Shown piece after piece: positions 1 through 9,452 of a stretch of DNA of 64,000 nt (positions are counted from its first letter, which is position 1; every line of letters begins with the position of its first letter). The notes under the pieces were generated by a model that saw only the letters and a program-made list of their open reading frames with translations, was not told the DNA's origin and made no database searches. Made by a program: the position numbers and the translations under genes. The stretch comes from Nodosilinea sp. LEGE 07088. GTDB lineage: Bacteria; Cyanobacteriota; Cyanobacteriia; Phormidesmidales; Phormidesmidaceae. The DNA lies in assembly GCF_015207395.1 (NCBI RefSeq), contig NZ_JADEWX010000005.1, positions 25,096 through 89,095 of the forward strand. Reading direction: 5' to 3'.

Positions 1-2
1 CT

Positions 3-500
3 GAGCTGCACCGGGAGTTGGGGCTCTACGCAGGGCTGACGCTGGATTTCCCCGGTCTGAAACCAGGCCAGACCGCCTGGCTCAACCTGATGTTGATGTG
101 CGCGGGCATGGCCAGCCCGGGCACTCTGCGGGAGGTGCTGCGGGGCTATACGGGCGATCGCAGTGCGCCCCAGCTAATCGGCGACAACGAAACAGTCCAG
201 GCGGGGCCATTGCCGCCCCTGACCGGTAAAACCTTTAGGTGGGCTGGGGGGAGCGGGTTTCAGCGCCCCTTTGAGCTGGCTACCCTGCGCCTGCGGAATA
301 TGACCGAAGTGCTGAGTCACTGGAGCACCTACGTGCCCAATGCCGCCTACCTGACCCAGCGGGGCGGCACATTTTTGTTGGATGCCGATGGCGAGTTGCT
401 GTACGAGTATCGCGATCGCGGCATTCTCGGATTTGCGGCTAATATGGCCAATCCTCTAGACTTTTTAGACCATCAAGCTCCCATGGCCAACGCTGCTTGA
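3..500 (+). CDS. Peroxiredoxin-like (AhpC/TSA-type) protein, 3' part
   Basis: The window opens inside this gene; the frame is open from base 3 to the TGA at 498-500, so about 165 C-terminal residues are visible. The segment looks like the C-terminal half of the AhpC/TSA_2 (PRXL2-type) thioredoxin-fold family: a basic stretch ending in GLK, a phenylalanine-rich loop, then a beta strand GGTFLLDADGELLYEYRDRG, which is the usual last strand pair of these proteins. The N-terminal CxxC or single-Cys active site would lie upstream of the window, so catalytic competence cannot be judged. An antioxidant or redox role is inferred from the family only. Confidence 0.6.
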   Translation, partial: ELHRELGLYAGLTLDFPGLKPGQTAWLNLMLMCAGMASPGTLREVLRGYTGDRSAPQLIGDNETVQAGPLPPLTGKTFRWAGGSGFQRPFELATLRLRNMTEVLSHWSTYVPNAAYLTQRGGTFLLDADGELLYEYRDRGILGFAANMANPLDFLDHQAPMANAA

Positions 501-523
501 AACTGCGGCTAGACAGTAGCCCT

Positions 524-1858
524 TTATCGGGGGGGTACCCCTGTCGCTTGCCCCGGTTCGGGAAGATTATTGAGCAACACTTTATCTACCCGTCGTCCGT
601 CCATATCCACGACTTCAAAGCGCAGCCCTTCCCACTCGATAAAGTCTCCGGCGGTGGGAATGCGCCCCATTTGGTGAATCATAAATCCAGCCAGGGTTTG
701 GTAGCTGTCGTCATCCTCCGCAAGCTGTTCACGATTGAGTAGGGCTTTGAGGTCGTCGATCGGGAGTAGCCCATCTAGCAGCCAAGAGCCGTCCTCTCGC
801 TTTACCAGCATAGGCTCGTCATCATCTCCTAAGGATGGCAGATCGCCGACGATCGCCTCGACCACGTCGTTGACGGTGACCAATCCCTCGACGCCACCAT
901 ACTCGTCGAGCACCATGGCAAAGTGGGTGCTCGATGCCTTAAACAATTCCAATGCTTTGAGCACATAGGTGCTTTCGGCTATAAACAGGGGCGGCTTCAG
1001 CAGGTTGAGTAGAGCAGTGGGCTGGCTCTCTTGGCCGAGGTAGTTGGGCAGCAGTGCCTTGAGTGACACCACCCCTACGCAATTGTCGATGTTGCTGTGG
1101 CAGACCGGAAAGTGAGAGTGGGCGCTCTGCATAACCAACTGCCGATGTTCGCTAAAGGAGGCCTCGACATTCAGCCATTCAATATCGGTGCGCGGGGTCA
1201 TGATGGCGCGAACGGGGCGATCGCCTAGTTGTAGCACTCGCCCCATCATTTCCTGCTCTGCCACGTCAAAGGTGCCGGCCTCGGTACCCTGGTCGATGAG
1301 CAGGCGCAGTTCTTCTTCGGTGATGGCAGCTTCGGGCCGTTCTTTGAGCCCCATCAGGTTGACTAAGCCACTGGTTGAAACCCCCAGCAGGGTAACCAGC
1401 GGGGCCGCCAGCCAGGCCAGGCGCTGCATGGGGCTGGCCACCTGACAGGCGATCGCCTCGGGATAGCTGAGGGCAATGCGCTTCGGCACCAGCTCGCCCA
1501 CCACCAGCGACAGATAGGTAATCAGCCCCACCACCAGCGACAGACTGAGCACCTCGCTGTAGGGCTGTAACGTTGGCACCTGGTCGAGGGCCTGACGCAG
1601 ATGGGCGGCTACTCTGGCTCCCCCCAGGGCACCGCTGAGAATGCCAATCAGGGTGATACCAATCTGCACGGTTGACAGAAAATCATTGGGGTTATTGGCT
1701 AGCTTGAGAGCCAGCCTTGCTTTGGCGCTGCCCTGCCGAGCCCGTTGCTCTAGACGGGCTTTACGAGCCGACACCAGGGCAATTTCTGAGCCCGAAAACG
1801 CCCCGTTGACCACGATCAGCAGCACAATCAACAGACTTTCAACGACAATGGTGGACAT
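524..1858 (-). CDS. Hemolysin-family CNNM/CBS-domain membrane protein
   Basis: 444 residues, full family length. An N-terminal CNNM (DUF21) domain with about four membrane helices starts with a hydrophobic anchor and an SGSEIALVSARKARLE-type motif. A CBS-domain pair follows at about residues 200-330 (PRAIMTPR near its start, FAMVLDEYGGVEGLVT near its end). A CorC_HlyC transporter-associated domain closes the protein at about 345-430. Relatives are annotated hemolysin, CorC or TlyC and are linked to divalent cation (Mg/Co) efflux; hemolytic activity is not implied. It is divergent from ureE, with about 130 bp of shared upstream DNA. Confidence 0.9.
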   Translation of the reverse strand: MSTIVVESLLIVLLIVVNGAFSGSEIALVSARKARLEQRARQGSAKARLALKLANNPNDFLSTVQIGITLIGILSGALGGARVAAHLRQALDQVPTLQPYSEVLSLSLVVGLITYLSLVVGELVPKRIALSYPEAIACQVASPMQRLAWLAAPLVTLLGVSTSGLVNLMGLKERPEAAITEEELRLLIDQGTEAGTFDVAEQEMMGRVLQLGDRPVRAIMTPRTDIEWLNVEASFSEHRQLVMQSAHSHFPVCHSNIDNCVGVVSLKALLPNYLGQESQPTALLNLLKPPLFIAESTYVLKALELFKASSTHFAMVLDEYGGVEGLVTVNDVVEAIVGDLPSLGDDDEPMLVKREDGSWLLDGLLPIDDLKALLNREQLAEDDDSYQTLAGFMIHQMGRIPTAGDFIEWEGLRFEVVDMDGRRVDKVLLNNLPEPGQATGVPPR

Positions 1859-1987
1859 AGGTGGGGGCAGCAGGTATCGAGATTAAGGACAGCGGCCAAA
1901 CGCGGCTGCAGTTTGCTTTTATTATTGAACGCTATCATGGCTGACCTGTCCGCCTGCCGTGGTAAAACAGAAAGGCTTGCTACTCCA

Positions 1988-2482
1988 ATGCCTTGTCTTT
2001 GCGCCCCTGTGCTGACTGTAACCCGTCTGCTGCCCCCCAATGCCGATATCCCAGTGGTAGCAACCCTGTCGCTCGTGGCCTGCGATCGCGCCAAGTCGCG
2101 CCATCGTTTTACTGCCGACGACGGCACCCCAATTTATCTCAACCTACCCCGGGGCACGGTGCTGCGCGGGGGCGATCTGTTGGGCAGCGATGCCGATAGC
2201 TGGATCCGAGTTATTGCCAAGCCCGAGCCGGTGGTGGTGGTGACGGCCCAGTCGAGCTTTGATCTGGTACGGGCTGCCTATCACCTGGGCAATCGTCACG
2301 TTTCGTTGGCGCTAGCCGCCGATCGCCTCATGCTGGAGCCTGACCCGGTGCTCGAAGCCATGCTGAGTCAGCTGGGTGGGTTGGTTTTGACCACCGCGAC
2401 CCTACCCTTTGAGCCCGAAACCGGAGCCTATCGTTCTAGCGGCCATGACCACGCCCATGACCACGCCCATGACCACAACTAA
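1988..2482 (+). CDS. ureE: Urease accessory protein UreE (nickel chaperone)
   Basis: UreE delivers nickel to the urease active site with UreD/F/G. I choose the ATG at 1988 (164 aa) because the beta-rich N-terminal domain begins at LTVTRLLP soon after it; an upstream in-frame ATG at 1937 would add 17 residues of poor character. The N-terminal peptide-binding domain spans about 1-75 and the C-terminal ferredoxin-like domain about 80-150, including NRHVSLAL. The protein ends in an alternating His/Asp tail, HDHAHDHAHDHN, a nickel-binding feature of many UreE proteins. The last 14 bases overlap ureF. Structural urease genes and ureG are not in the window. Confidence 0.9.
   Translation: MPCLCAPVLTVTRLLPPNADIPVVATLSLVACDRAKSRHRFTADDGTPIYLNLPRGTVLRGGDLLGSDADSWIRVIAKPEPVVVVTAQSSFDLVRAAYHLGNRHVSLALAADRLMLEPDPVLEAMLSQLGGLVLTTATLPFEPETGAYRSSGHDHAHDHAHDHN
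2445..2479 (+). repeat. 12-bp tandem repeat in the ureE/ureF overlap
   Basis: Three consecutive units of ATGACCACGCCC (2445-2456, 2457-2468, and a last unit from 2469 diverging after ATGACCAC). In the ureE frame they encode the His/Asp tail; in the ureF frame each unit begins with an in-frame ATG, giving MTTP MTTP MTTT. Confidence 0.9.
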
Positions 2483-3179
2483 CGCCCAGGCCCTGCTGCG
2501 GCTGTTACAGCTCACCAGCCCCACTCTGCCCGTGGGGGCCTACAGCTATTCTGAAGGGCTAGAAACCTTGGTGGAACAGGGCACAGTTGTCACCGCTGAG
2601 GCCATGACCCACTGGCTAGAGCAAGAGCTTGCCTACGGCATGGTGGCCATTGACGCCGCCGCTGTGGGCCTGGTACACAAAGCCTTTCTACCTGATTTAG
2701 AGGCCCTGGATGGTGCCACCAGCGCCGCAGCCGTTGTCGCCCTCAACTACCAGCTCTCGGCCCTGCGGGACAGCGAAGAAACCCGTCAGCAAAGCTGGGC
2801 GATGGGCCGCGCTCTGGTGCGCATGGCAACCCAGCTACACCCCGACCTTGAGCCCTGGTTTCAGGCGGTGGGTAACCCCTGCAACTTTGCGGTGGCCTTT
2901 GCCCTGGTGGCGGCCAGGTGGGAGATTGACGGGCGATCGACGGTGCTGGGCTATCTGCACAGCTGGGCCGCCAACTTGATTACCGGCGCTGTAAAGCTGA
3001 TTCCCCTGGGGCAGACGGTCGGTCAGCAGATGTTGCTGGGGCTATACCCACAGCTGGAGGAGGTGTGCGATCGCGCGATCGCCACCCAAGACCTCGCTAC
3101 CCTTGGCCTCAGCAGCTGGGGTACCAGTCTGGCCACCATGCAGCATGAAACCCTTTATACACGCTTGTTTCGCAGCTGA
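2469..3179 (+). CDS. ureF: Urease accessory protein UreF
   Basis: UreF works with UreD and UreG in the GTP-dependent insertion of nickel into urease. The hallmark N-terminal motif is present (LLQLTSPTLPVGAYSYSEGLE), followed by an all-helical body with the family's SWAANLITGAVKLIPLGQ segment near the C-terminus. With the ATG at 2469 the protein is 236 aa, within the family's usual length. Two further in-frame ATGs at 2445 and 2457 come from the repeat and are possible alternative starts. No Shine-Dalgarno sequence is obvious, so translation is probably coupled to ureE, which ends at 2482. Confidence 0.92.
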   Translation: MTTTNAQALLRLLQLTSPTLPVGAYSYSEGLETLVEQGTVVTAEAMTHWLEQELAYGMVAIDAAAVGLVHKAFLPDLEALDGATSAAAVVALNYQLSALRDSEETRQQSWAMGRALVRMATQLHPDLEPWFQAVGNPCNFAVAFALVAARWEIDGRSTVLGYLHSWAANLITGAVKLIPLGQTVGQQMLLGLYPQLEEVCDRAIATQDLATLGLSSWGTSLATMQHETLYTRLFRS

Positions 3180-3200
3180 TTAGCTCGGCGACTACTCTGA

Positions 3201-3307
3201 CTAGAACGCCGGTACAGAACCCCGGTTTCTCGGCCAGAATGCCAGTCACGCCGTTGGGGCAGTGACCAAGAAACCGGGTTTTTAGCCATACTGTACCGAT
3301 GCTCTAG
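3201..3307. repeat. MITE-like inverted-repeat element, copy 1
   Basis: About 107 bp with imperfect terminal inverted repeats: CTAGAACGCCGGTACAG at the left, and at the right the complement of CTAGAGCATCGGTACAG (14 of 17 match). Inside these are CCCGGTTTC and GAAACCGGG arms around a less symmetric centre. The reverse complement is nearly identical to 48765-48873. It lies just after ureF, where it could also form a transcript-end hairpin. No ORF. Confidence 0.85.
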
Positions 3308-3455
3308 GCGCAGCGTCACGCTTTAATTTTAGGGTTTGTGGAGCGGTGCGGATTTGCTGCACCTGAGCTTTAGATGGTTTGGGCAAGCCGGTGTTATCTA
3401 CAGCTAAAAACACCTCAAAGTAGCCCGATCCTCCTACTTTCCTTCAGCAGTGGAC

Positions 3456-4433
3456 TTACGGCAGGTTGACCTGACACCAGTCTTGGACTTCCTGCCATAC
3501 CCGCTCGACTAAATCCCCCGCATCGGCATCAAACCATTGCACTGTGGCACGATTGCGGAACCAGGTGCGCTGGCGCTTGGCAAACTGCCGAGTGTGGAGC
3601 ACGATATGGTCTACTGCCGCCGCGAGCGAACAGTCGCCCTGGAGGTATGGCAGCATCTCGCCGTAGCCCAGGGTTTGCAGCAGCGGTAGGTCAGCCCCAT
3701 ACCGCTGGGCCAGGGCGGTGACTTCCTCGACTAACCCCGCTTCAACCATGGCCTGGGTGCGCTGGGCAATGCGGCGATCGAGGGCGGTGATGTCGGCGTC
3801 GAGGCCCAGGTACAGCACCGGATAGCTGGGGGGTGACTCTCCCTGGAGGGCAGACATCGGCTGGCCGGTGACGTAGTAGACCTCCAGGGCGCGGACGGTG
3901 CGGACGGGGTCGTTGGGGTGAATGCGCTGGGCAGCGCATCCATCGAGTTTCTGGAGCAAGGCGTAGCAGTGGGGTTGGCCTAGGGCCTCAAACTGCTGCC
4001 TGAGGTCAGGTTGCGGGGCCACGGGTGGAATTCGCAACCCTTTGACGATCGCATCTATATAGAGACCCGTACCGCCCACCAGTAGAGGAGGAATGCCATC
4101 CCGATGCAGTCGATCGATGATGGCTTGGGCCTGTCCTTGATACTGGGCCAATGTTAGCGTTGCCGTCGGATCGCAGATATCTATTAGATAATGGGGTACC
4201 TGGGCCTGATCAAACTGGGACGGTTTGGCGGTGCCGATATCAAACTCTCGATATACTTGTCGGGAATCGGCACTGAGAATGACGCCGCCAAGGCGCTGGG
4301 CTAGGGCGATCGCCAGGGCTGACTTACCGGTGGCCGTCGCCCCGCCAATGACCAATAAGAGCGGTACAATTGAACTATAGTCTGCCTGGTTTTGAAGCTG
4401 TGGTTTTAACTGAGAAAATTTTGGTAGTTGCAT
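3456..4433 (-). CDS. miaA: tRNA dimethylallyltransferase MiaA
   Basis: MiaA transfers the dimethylallyl group of DMAPP to the N6 of A37 in tRNAs that read UNN codons. The 325-residue protein has the P-loop GGATATGKSA near residue 31, then DSRQVYREFDIGTAKP and LVGGTGLYIDAIVKGL, all diagnostic of the family, and a C-terminal basic region RQFAKRQRTWFRN that contacts tRNA. Length is normal. It is divergent from gyrB with about 125 bp between the starts. Confidence 0.96.
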   Translation of the reverse strand: MQLPKFSQLKPQLQNQADYSSIVPLLLVIGGATATGKSALAIALAQRLGGVILSADSRQVYREFDIGTAKPSQFDQAQVPHYLIDICDPTATLTLAQYQGQAQAIIDRLHRDGIPPLLVGGTGLYIDAIVKGLRIPPVAPQPDLRQQFEALGQPHCYALLQKLDGCAAQRIHPNDPVRTVRALEVYYVTGQPMSALQGESPPSYPVLYLGLDADITALDRRIAQRTQAMVEAGLVEEVTALAQRYGADLPLLQTLGYGEMLPYLQGDCSLAAAVDHIVLHTRQFAKRQRTWFRNRATVQWFDADAGDLVERVWQEVQDWCQVNLP

Positions 4434-4486
4434 CCCTGGTTCATTCTTCGCCTGAAGCTGCCCTAGAATCCGCTGTGGCCGCTTTG

Positions 4487-4495
4487 TGCTATAAT
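4487..4495 (+). promoter_or_regulatory. Candidate extended -10 promoter of gyrB
   Basis: TGCTATAAT is a perfect extended -10 element 65 bp upstream of the gyrB ATG. No good -35 hexamer is visible at 17 bp, which is common for extended -10 promoters. Position and sequence are seen; activity is inferred. Confidence 0.5.
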
Positions 4496-4559
4496 CTTCT
4501 AGCGTTTTAGTCTGATTGGGTAGTCGGGTGGCCTAAGGCCCATTTTTGGAGCGTACAAC

Positions 4560-6500
4560 ATGACAACCAACTACGGTGCTGAGCAGATTCAGGTTTTAGA
4601 AGGGCTTGAACCTGTTCGTAAACGTCCAGGCATGTACATTGGCAGCACTGGGCCCCGTGGACTCCATCACCTAGTGTACGAGGTTGTCGATAACTCCGTA
4701 GACGAAGCGTTGGCCGGTCACTGCGATCGCATCGACATTTCTCTCAACGCCGACGGTTCGGTCACCGTCACCGACAACGGGCGCGGCATTCCCACCGATG
4801 TTCACCCCCGCACCGGCAAGTCGGCCCTCGAAACGGTGATGACGGTGCTCCACGCCGGGGGTAAGTTTGGCGGCGGCGGCTATAAGGTGTCCGGTGGCCT
4901 CCACGGTGTGGGCATTTCGGTGGTGAATGCCCTGTCGGAGTGGGTCGAGGCTACGGTGTGGCGCGAGGGCAAGGTGCACCGGCAGCGCTTTGAGCGGGGC
5001 GTGCCCATCGGCGAACTGGCGGTAGAAAAAATCGCTGAAAAACGCCAGGGCACCTCGGTGTCGTTTTTGCCCGACACTCAGATTTTTCACAACGGCACTG
5101 AATTTGACTACGACACCCTGTGCGGGCGACTGCGGGAGCTGGCCTATCTGAATGCAGGCATTCAGGTGATCTTCACCGACTACCGCCTAGAGTTACTCAA
5201 GTCTGATACCCCCAAGGTGTCGACCTACCACTACGCGGGCGGCATCATTGAGTACGTACAGTACATCAACCACGACAAGCAGCCCATCCACGACGAGATT
5301 ATCCACATTTCCTCTGAGCGCGATGGGGTACAGGTGGAGGCGGCGCTGCAGTGGTGTATCGACGCCTACTCCGACAACCTGCTGGGCTTTGCCAACAACA
5401 TTCGCACTATCGACGGCGGTACCCACCTAGAGGGGCTCAAGGCGGTGCTGACCCGCACCCTCAACAACTTCAGCCGCAAGCGCAACAAGCGCAAAGACGG
5501 CGACTCCAACCTGGCCGGGGAGAACATTCGCGAGGGGCTGACGGCGATTATTTCGGTCAAGGTGCCCGACCCCGAGTTTGAGGGCCAGACCAAAACCAAG
5601 CTGGGCAACACCGAGGTGCGCGGCATTGTTGATTCGCTGGTGGGCGAAGCCCTGACCGAGTACCTCGATTTCCACCCCAACGTGGCCGACGCCATTCTAG
5701 AGAAGGCGATTCAATCGTTTAACGCCGCTGAGGCGGCCCGACGAGCTCGCGATCTGGTGCGTCGTAAGTCGGTGCTGGAGTCGTCTACCCTGCCCGGCAA
5801 GCTGGCCGACTGCAGCAGCCGCGACCCCAGCGAGTCGGAGATCTTTATCGTTGAGGGTGACTCGGCGGGCGGCAGCGCCAAGCAGGGGCGCGATCGCCGT
5901 TTTCAGGCCATTTTGCCGCTGCGGGGCAAAATTCTCAATATTGAGAAAACCGAAGACTCTAAGATTTACAAAAACACCGAGATTCAGGCGTTGATCACCG
6001 CCCTGGGCATGGGCATTCGCGGCGAAGAGTTTAACGCGTCGCAGTTGCGCTACCACCGCATCTGCCTGATGACCGACGCCGACGTAGATGGGGCCCACAT
6101 TCGCACCCTGCTGCTGACCTTCTTCTACCGCTACCAGCGCGATCTGGTCGATCAGGGCTATGTGTACATTGCCTGCCCGCCCCTCTATAAGGTAGAGCGG
6201 GGCCGCAACCACTGGTACTGCTACAACGAGCGCGAGCTGCAAAACCTGATCACCAATGAGTTTCCGGCCAATGCCAACTACACGGTGCAGCGGTTTAAGG
6301 GTCTGGGCGAAATGATGCCCCAGCAGCTGTGGGAAACCACCATGGACCCGGCCACCCGCACCATGAAGCGGGTCGAGATCGAAGACGCCGCCGAGGCCGA
6401 TCGCATTTTTACGATCTTAATGGGCGATCGCGTCGCCCCCCGCCGCGAGTTTATCGAGACCTACGGCCCCCGCATGAAGATGGAAGACCTCGATATTTAG
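4560..6500 (+). CDS. gyrB: DNA gyrase subunit B
   Basis: ATPase subunit of DNA gyrase, which introduces negative supercoils with GyrA. The 646-residue protein has the GHKL ATPase domain ([19 protein letters not shown], and the glycine-rich lid [15 protein letters not shown] at about 115-130), the transducer domain, and the TOPRIM domain with [15 protein letters not shown] at about 434-448 and the DxD pair in [16 protein letters not shown] at about 508-523. The C-terminal [18 protein letters not shown] motif is intact. Length is standard and no intein interrupts it. The start sits below the extended -10 promoter. Several long antisense reading frames here are GC-driven shadows. Confidence 0.98.
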   Translation: MTTNYGAEQIQVLEGLEPVRKRPGMYIGSTGPRGLHHLVYEVVDNSVDEALAGHCDRIDISLNADGSVTVTDNGRGIPTDVHPRTGKSALETVMTVLHAGGKFGGGGYKVSGGLHGVGISVVNALSEWVEATVWREGKVHRQRFERGVPIGELAVEKIAEKRQGTSVSFLPDTQIFHNGTEFDYDTLCGRLRELAYLNAGIQVIFTDYRLELLKSDTPKVSTYHYAGGIIEYVQYINHDKQPIHDEIIHISSERDGVQVEAALQWCIDAYSDNLLGFANNIRTIDGGTHLEGLKAVLTRTLNNFSRKRNKRKDGDSNLAGENIREGLTAIISVKVPDPEFEGQTKTKLGNTEVRGIVDSLVGEALTEYLDFHPNVADAILEKAIQSFNAAEAARRARDLVRRKSVLESSTLPGKLADCSSRDPSESEIFIVEGDSAGGSAKQGRDRRFQAILPLRGKILNIEKTEDSKIYKNTEIQALITALGMGIRGEEFNASQLRYHRICLMTDADVDGAHIRTLLLTFFYRYQRDLVDQGYVYIACPPLYKVERGRNHWYCYNERELQNLITNEFPANANYTVQRFKGLGEMMPQQLWETTMDPATRTMKRVEIEDAAEADRIFTILMGDRVAPRREFIETYGPRMKMEDLDI

Positions 6501-6510
6501 CCCCCTGCCC

Positions 6511-7311
6511 CTATCGCTTCAAAATCCAATTGAAGATGGGAATGGCGGCTCGATCGGGCAGCAGCTCTACGGTAAAGCGAAAGGGCAGCAGTAGCACCAC
6601 CGATCGCCCACCGCGCCCGCCAAAGGGCATGAGTTGCACGACTAGGTCTAGGGAATAGTTGCGCAGGGGGGCTTTGAGCTTGGCTATCTTAGGGATATCC
6701 ACCACCGGAGCTGCAATTTGCAGCACCTGGGTATCGGGGTTGCGGCCAAAGCAGTCTTCGCTGGCTATCTGGGTGCTGAGAAACTGATTGGGGTTGACGA
6801 CGCTGGTGACCTGGGGCAAGGCCAGGTCGAGGCGCATGCCTGGCGTATGGCGAATTACCCGGCGAATTTCGTTGGTCGTGCGGGTAATGGAGCTGCGATC
6901 CCAGTCGACGGTGACCTGAATGGCGCGGCTCTGGTTGACCACCTGCACCGTCAGCCCGACCAGGGGCTGGAGCGGGTGGGGCCCCTGGGGCAGCACCTGG
7001 ATGACGATCTCGCCGTCACCTTGGGGTTTGGCGGTGCCTTCAACCGGAGCCAGACTTCTGGGCTCGGGCACCGCCAGCCGTAGGGAAACTCCCTTAGGTA
7101 ATGGCCCTGAGCCGGGTTTCAGCACCGTGGCGGTGGTTTCGGCAAAGCCCTGACGCACCAGCTGCGATCGCACAGTGCTCTCTAGGGTCTCCCCGTCGGC
7201 TACCAGTACTACCTGGTCTTCCAGGTCTTGCTCAAGGCTTAGCGCCATCTGATAGATGACGTAGCCCATGCAGATGAAGTAAACCGTCAGAATGAGAAAG
7301 TCGCGCTCCAT
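6511..7311 (-). CDS. Conserved membrane-anchored protein of unknown function
   Basis: 266 residues. One N-terminal membrane segment (about residues 5-24, ILTVYFICMGYVIYQ) is followed by a soluble region with alternating beta character and no motif I recognise. It is probably a type II-anchored protein facing the periplasm or lumen. It converges on gyrB, with only 10 bp between the stop codons. It looks like a conserved cyanobacterial family by composition, but I cannot name it and assign no function. Confidence 0.7.
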   Translation of the reverse strand: MERDFLILTVYFICMGYVIYQMALSLEQDLEDQVVLVADGETLESTVRSQLVRQGFAETTATVLKPGSGPLPKGVSLRLAVPEPRSLAPVEGTAKPQGDGEIVIQVLPQGPHPLQPLVGLTVQVVNQSRAIQVTVDWDRSSITRTTNEIRRVIRHTPGMRLDLALPQVTSVVNPNQFLSTQIASEDCFGRNPDTQVLQIAAPVVDIPKIAKLKAPLRNYSLDLVVQLMPFGGRGGRSVVLLLPFRFTVELLPDRAAIPIFNWILKR

Positions 7312-7468
7312 GGGGGCTCAACGGGAAGACAGTCGAAAAAAGAACGGGGTAGTGATAACCAGGCTCGCCCCGCTGGCCTCCCTAATGTAGGGGTCTCAGC
7401 GGCGGGCGTCGCTCCAGGGTAACACCGAATAATTGCCCCGGCGCAGTCAGCTTACCCTTGACGTCCCA

Positions 7469-8083
7469 TCACCCGGGCAGGTCAAAGGCGACTTGCTTAA
7501 GCAAACGAAACGGCCCCATCTGCGGCCCCCAGGTGGCTTTGCCGGTGGCGGGGTCAACGCCGCGATCGCTCATTTGAAAGACCACCGGGCTACCAGGGGT
7601 AGATGTCCCAGGGCCAACCTCGAATCTCAGCCGCACGTAGGTAGTGGTGCCGTCAATGGTAAAGCTGCAGAGGCTATCGTCGGGCAGACGGGCGCTGAAG
7701 GTCTCGCGATCGGGCTGGTACTCAATGCTCACTCCGCAGGTGGGCAGATCCACCAGGTCGGCACGGGTGAGGCTGGCCAGGCGAGCGGGATCTGTGGCCC
7801 CGCCGCTGTAGGCGACGGGGTCTACCAGGCCATAGTACTGGCCCCAGAGCTGATAGTTGCGATCGCTCAGGTGCAAAATGCGCTGGCGGTAGGGGGCTGA
7901 CCCCGACGCCACGCTCACCTGCTCGATAAAAAAGCTATAGCCCTGGCCAAATAGAGCCCTGGGTAAAGGCCGATGCCACAGCCGCAAATGCAGGTACCAG
8001 ATGGGTTCAGCGAGAGATTGCTGGCGATTGTCAAACTCCCCGGCCAAATAGGTGGCCAACTGCTCTAGCTGGGCCTCAAGCAT
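7469..8083 (-). CDS. cpcT: CpcT/CpeT-type phycobiliprotein lyase
   Basis: T-type bilin lyases attach phycocyanobilin to the Cys-153/155 position of beta-phycobiliproteins. This 204-residue protein has the family hallmarks: LATYLAGEFDNRQQS at the start, WYLHLRLWHRPLP, and PYRQRILHL near residue 64. Later are a CSFTIDGTTTYVRLRFE beta segment and the C-terminal GPFRLLKQVAF with the preceding WGP. These proteins are lipocalin-like barrels. The assignment to the T clade is firm; cpcT rather than cpeT is inferred because no phycoerythrin genes are seen here. It stands alone on the minus strand. Confidence 0.85.
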   Translation of the reverse strand: MLEAQLEQLATYLAGEFDNRQQSLAEPIWYLHLRLWHRPLPRALFGQGYSFFIEQVSVASGSAPYRQRILHLSDRNYQLWGQYYGLVDPVAYSGGATDPARLASLTRADLVDLPTCGVSIEYQPDRETFSARLPDDSLCSFTIDGTTTYVRLRFEVGPGTSTPGSPVVFQMSDRGVDPATGKATWGPQMGPFRLLKQVAFDLPG

Positions 8084-8281
8084 AGTGTCATACCCGGTCT
8101 GATAGGTGGATAGGCCACTTGAGCCAGAGGCATACCCGGGCTCGGGCTAAGGCCACCGTGGCCCGCCAGAGATAATCCCAAGTTCCTCTGTCTCGATGCT
8201 ACCGGAAAGCGAGACACTGAACCTGGGATGGACTCCTTGAGGGGAGCCGGGGGCTGACTATTTGTCTACTGCGCACGGTGC

Positions 8282-9217
8282 TTACTTCAGCATGGGCAGC
8301 CCAGCAGGCGTCGTAAAGGTCAGTTGGTCAGCAGTAATGGTGTCTGCCGCGACATTGAGTAGAACCGCCTCGGTGGTCACTTGGCCGAGGGGCGTTGTCA
8401 CCTGGAGATGGGTATCGGCGCCCACCTGCACAAAGCTCAAGAACGAGGCTAGATTCACACCAGCGAAGGCGGGGTCGCCAGCTAGCAGGCTGAAGTTGAG
8501 TTTATCCTCAGGGCTAAAGTCGGTAATGGTGTCGGGGGCGGCGGCGATGGGCTCGGCCTCGCCCACCAGCGGTGCTGCCGGGGGCTTGAGCGGCCCGATG
8601 CGAAAAATGTCGGCCCCAGCGCCACCCGTGAGGGTGTTGGTGCCCGCCCCGCCGTAGAGAATGTCGTCGCCGTCGCCCCCCGCGAGCAGATCGTTACCGG
8701 CGCCGCCGTCGATGGTGTCGTTGTCGGCACCGCCAAACAACCCATCATCCCCGATGCCGCCCCGCAGCGTATCGTTGCCGAGGCCGCCAAAGACCAGGCT
8801 GGGGGCAGCACCGCCTAACAGTAGGTCATCGCCGCCTAAGCCAAACAAGGCGCTAAACCCGGTACCAATGAGAAAATTTTTGCCTTCGGTGCCATCGACT
8901 AGGGCAAATATAGGAGGCATCCGCTCACTGGTAGCTGAGTCCACCGTCGTTGGCTCGGCCACAGACAGTCCGCTGAGCACCGAAGGAAACAACTCGGGGG
9001 CATCGGCGATCGCCGTTCGCGTCCCCGTCGCAGCGTCAACCCGATAGAGTACTGAGGCATCGGCACTGCCGCCGTAGAAAAATACGGTGGCTAACGAAGG
9101 TGCTAGGGGTGGGGCACTATCGGCTGTAGCTAGATCTGCTGCCAGTGTCGGCTCTTCTGTGCCTGCGGGTTCCGCAGACACAGCAACCTCTGACAGCGGC
9201 GAAGACAGGTCGGTCAT
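8282..9217 (-). CDS. RTX/hemolysin-type calcium-binding repeat protein
   Basis: About 311 residues from the ATG at 9217, chosen over a GTG at 9226 because an AGGTG lies 6 bp upstream of the ATG. The N-terminal third contains FFYGGSADASVLYRVD, a segment I do not recognise. The middle has tandem nonapeptides of the GGxGxDxLx type (GGLGNDTLRGGIGDDGLFGG, GGAGNDLLAGGDGDDILYGG), which fold as a calcium-binding beta roll. A C-terminal DTITDF..EDKLNF segment is typical of RTX proteins exported by type I secretion. There is no N-terminal signal peptide, as expected for that route. It is probably a secreted or surface protein. Confidence 0.8.
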   Translation of the reverse strand: MTDLSSPLSEVAVSAEPAGTEEPTLAADLATADSAPPLAPSLATVFFYGGSADASVLYRVDAATGTRTAIADAPELFPSVLSGLSVAEPTTVDSATSERMPPIFALVDGTEGKNFLIGTGFSALFGLGGDDLLLGGAAPSLVFGGLGNDTLRGGIGDDGLFGGADNDTIDGGAGNDLLAGGDGDDILYGGAGTNTLTGGAGADIFRIGPLKPPAAPLVGEAEPIAAAPDTITDFSPEDKLNFSLLAGDPAFAGVNLASFLSFVQVGADTHLQVTTPLGQVTTEAVLLNVAADTITADQLTFTTPAGLPMLK

Positions 9218-9452
9218 GGGGAACACCTAAGAGATAGCAAGTACAACGCTGGAACAACCCAGCGACGTTTACCTGAGCTTTATCGATGGGCGTTGGAGTC
9301 TATTCCCAATTCTGAAGCTGAGGCGAAAATCCGGAAGGTTCTGCCTAGAATCGTCACGAACAATTTAAGCGATCGCGTCAGTTCACAAGATTCCGTAATT
9401 TTACGGTAAAGCCTGGAATCAATTGTAACGGCGGTGCGATCGCCTCGCACCC

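Noticed and set aside
5697..6242. 181-codon frame antisense to gyrB
   Set aside because: Long antisense frames are expected in this GC-rich DNA; the sequence has no family features and gyrB is certain.
4560..6500. Intein in gyrB
   Set aside because: Length and all motifs are standard; no splicing-type insertion.
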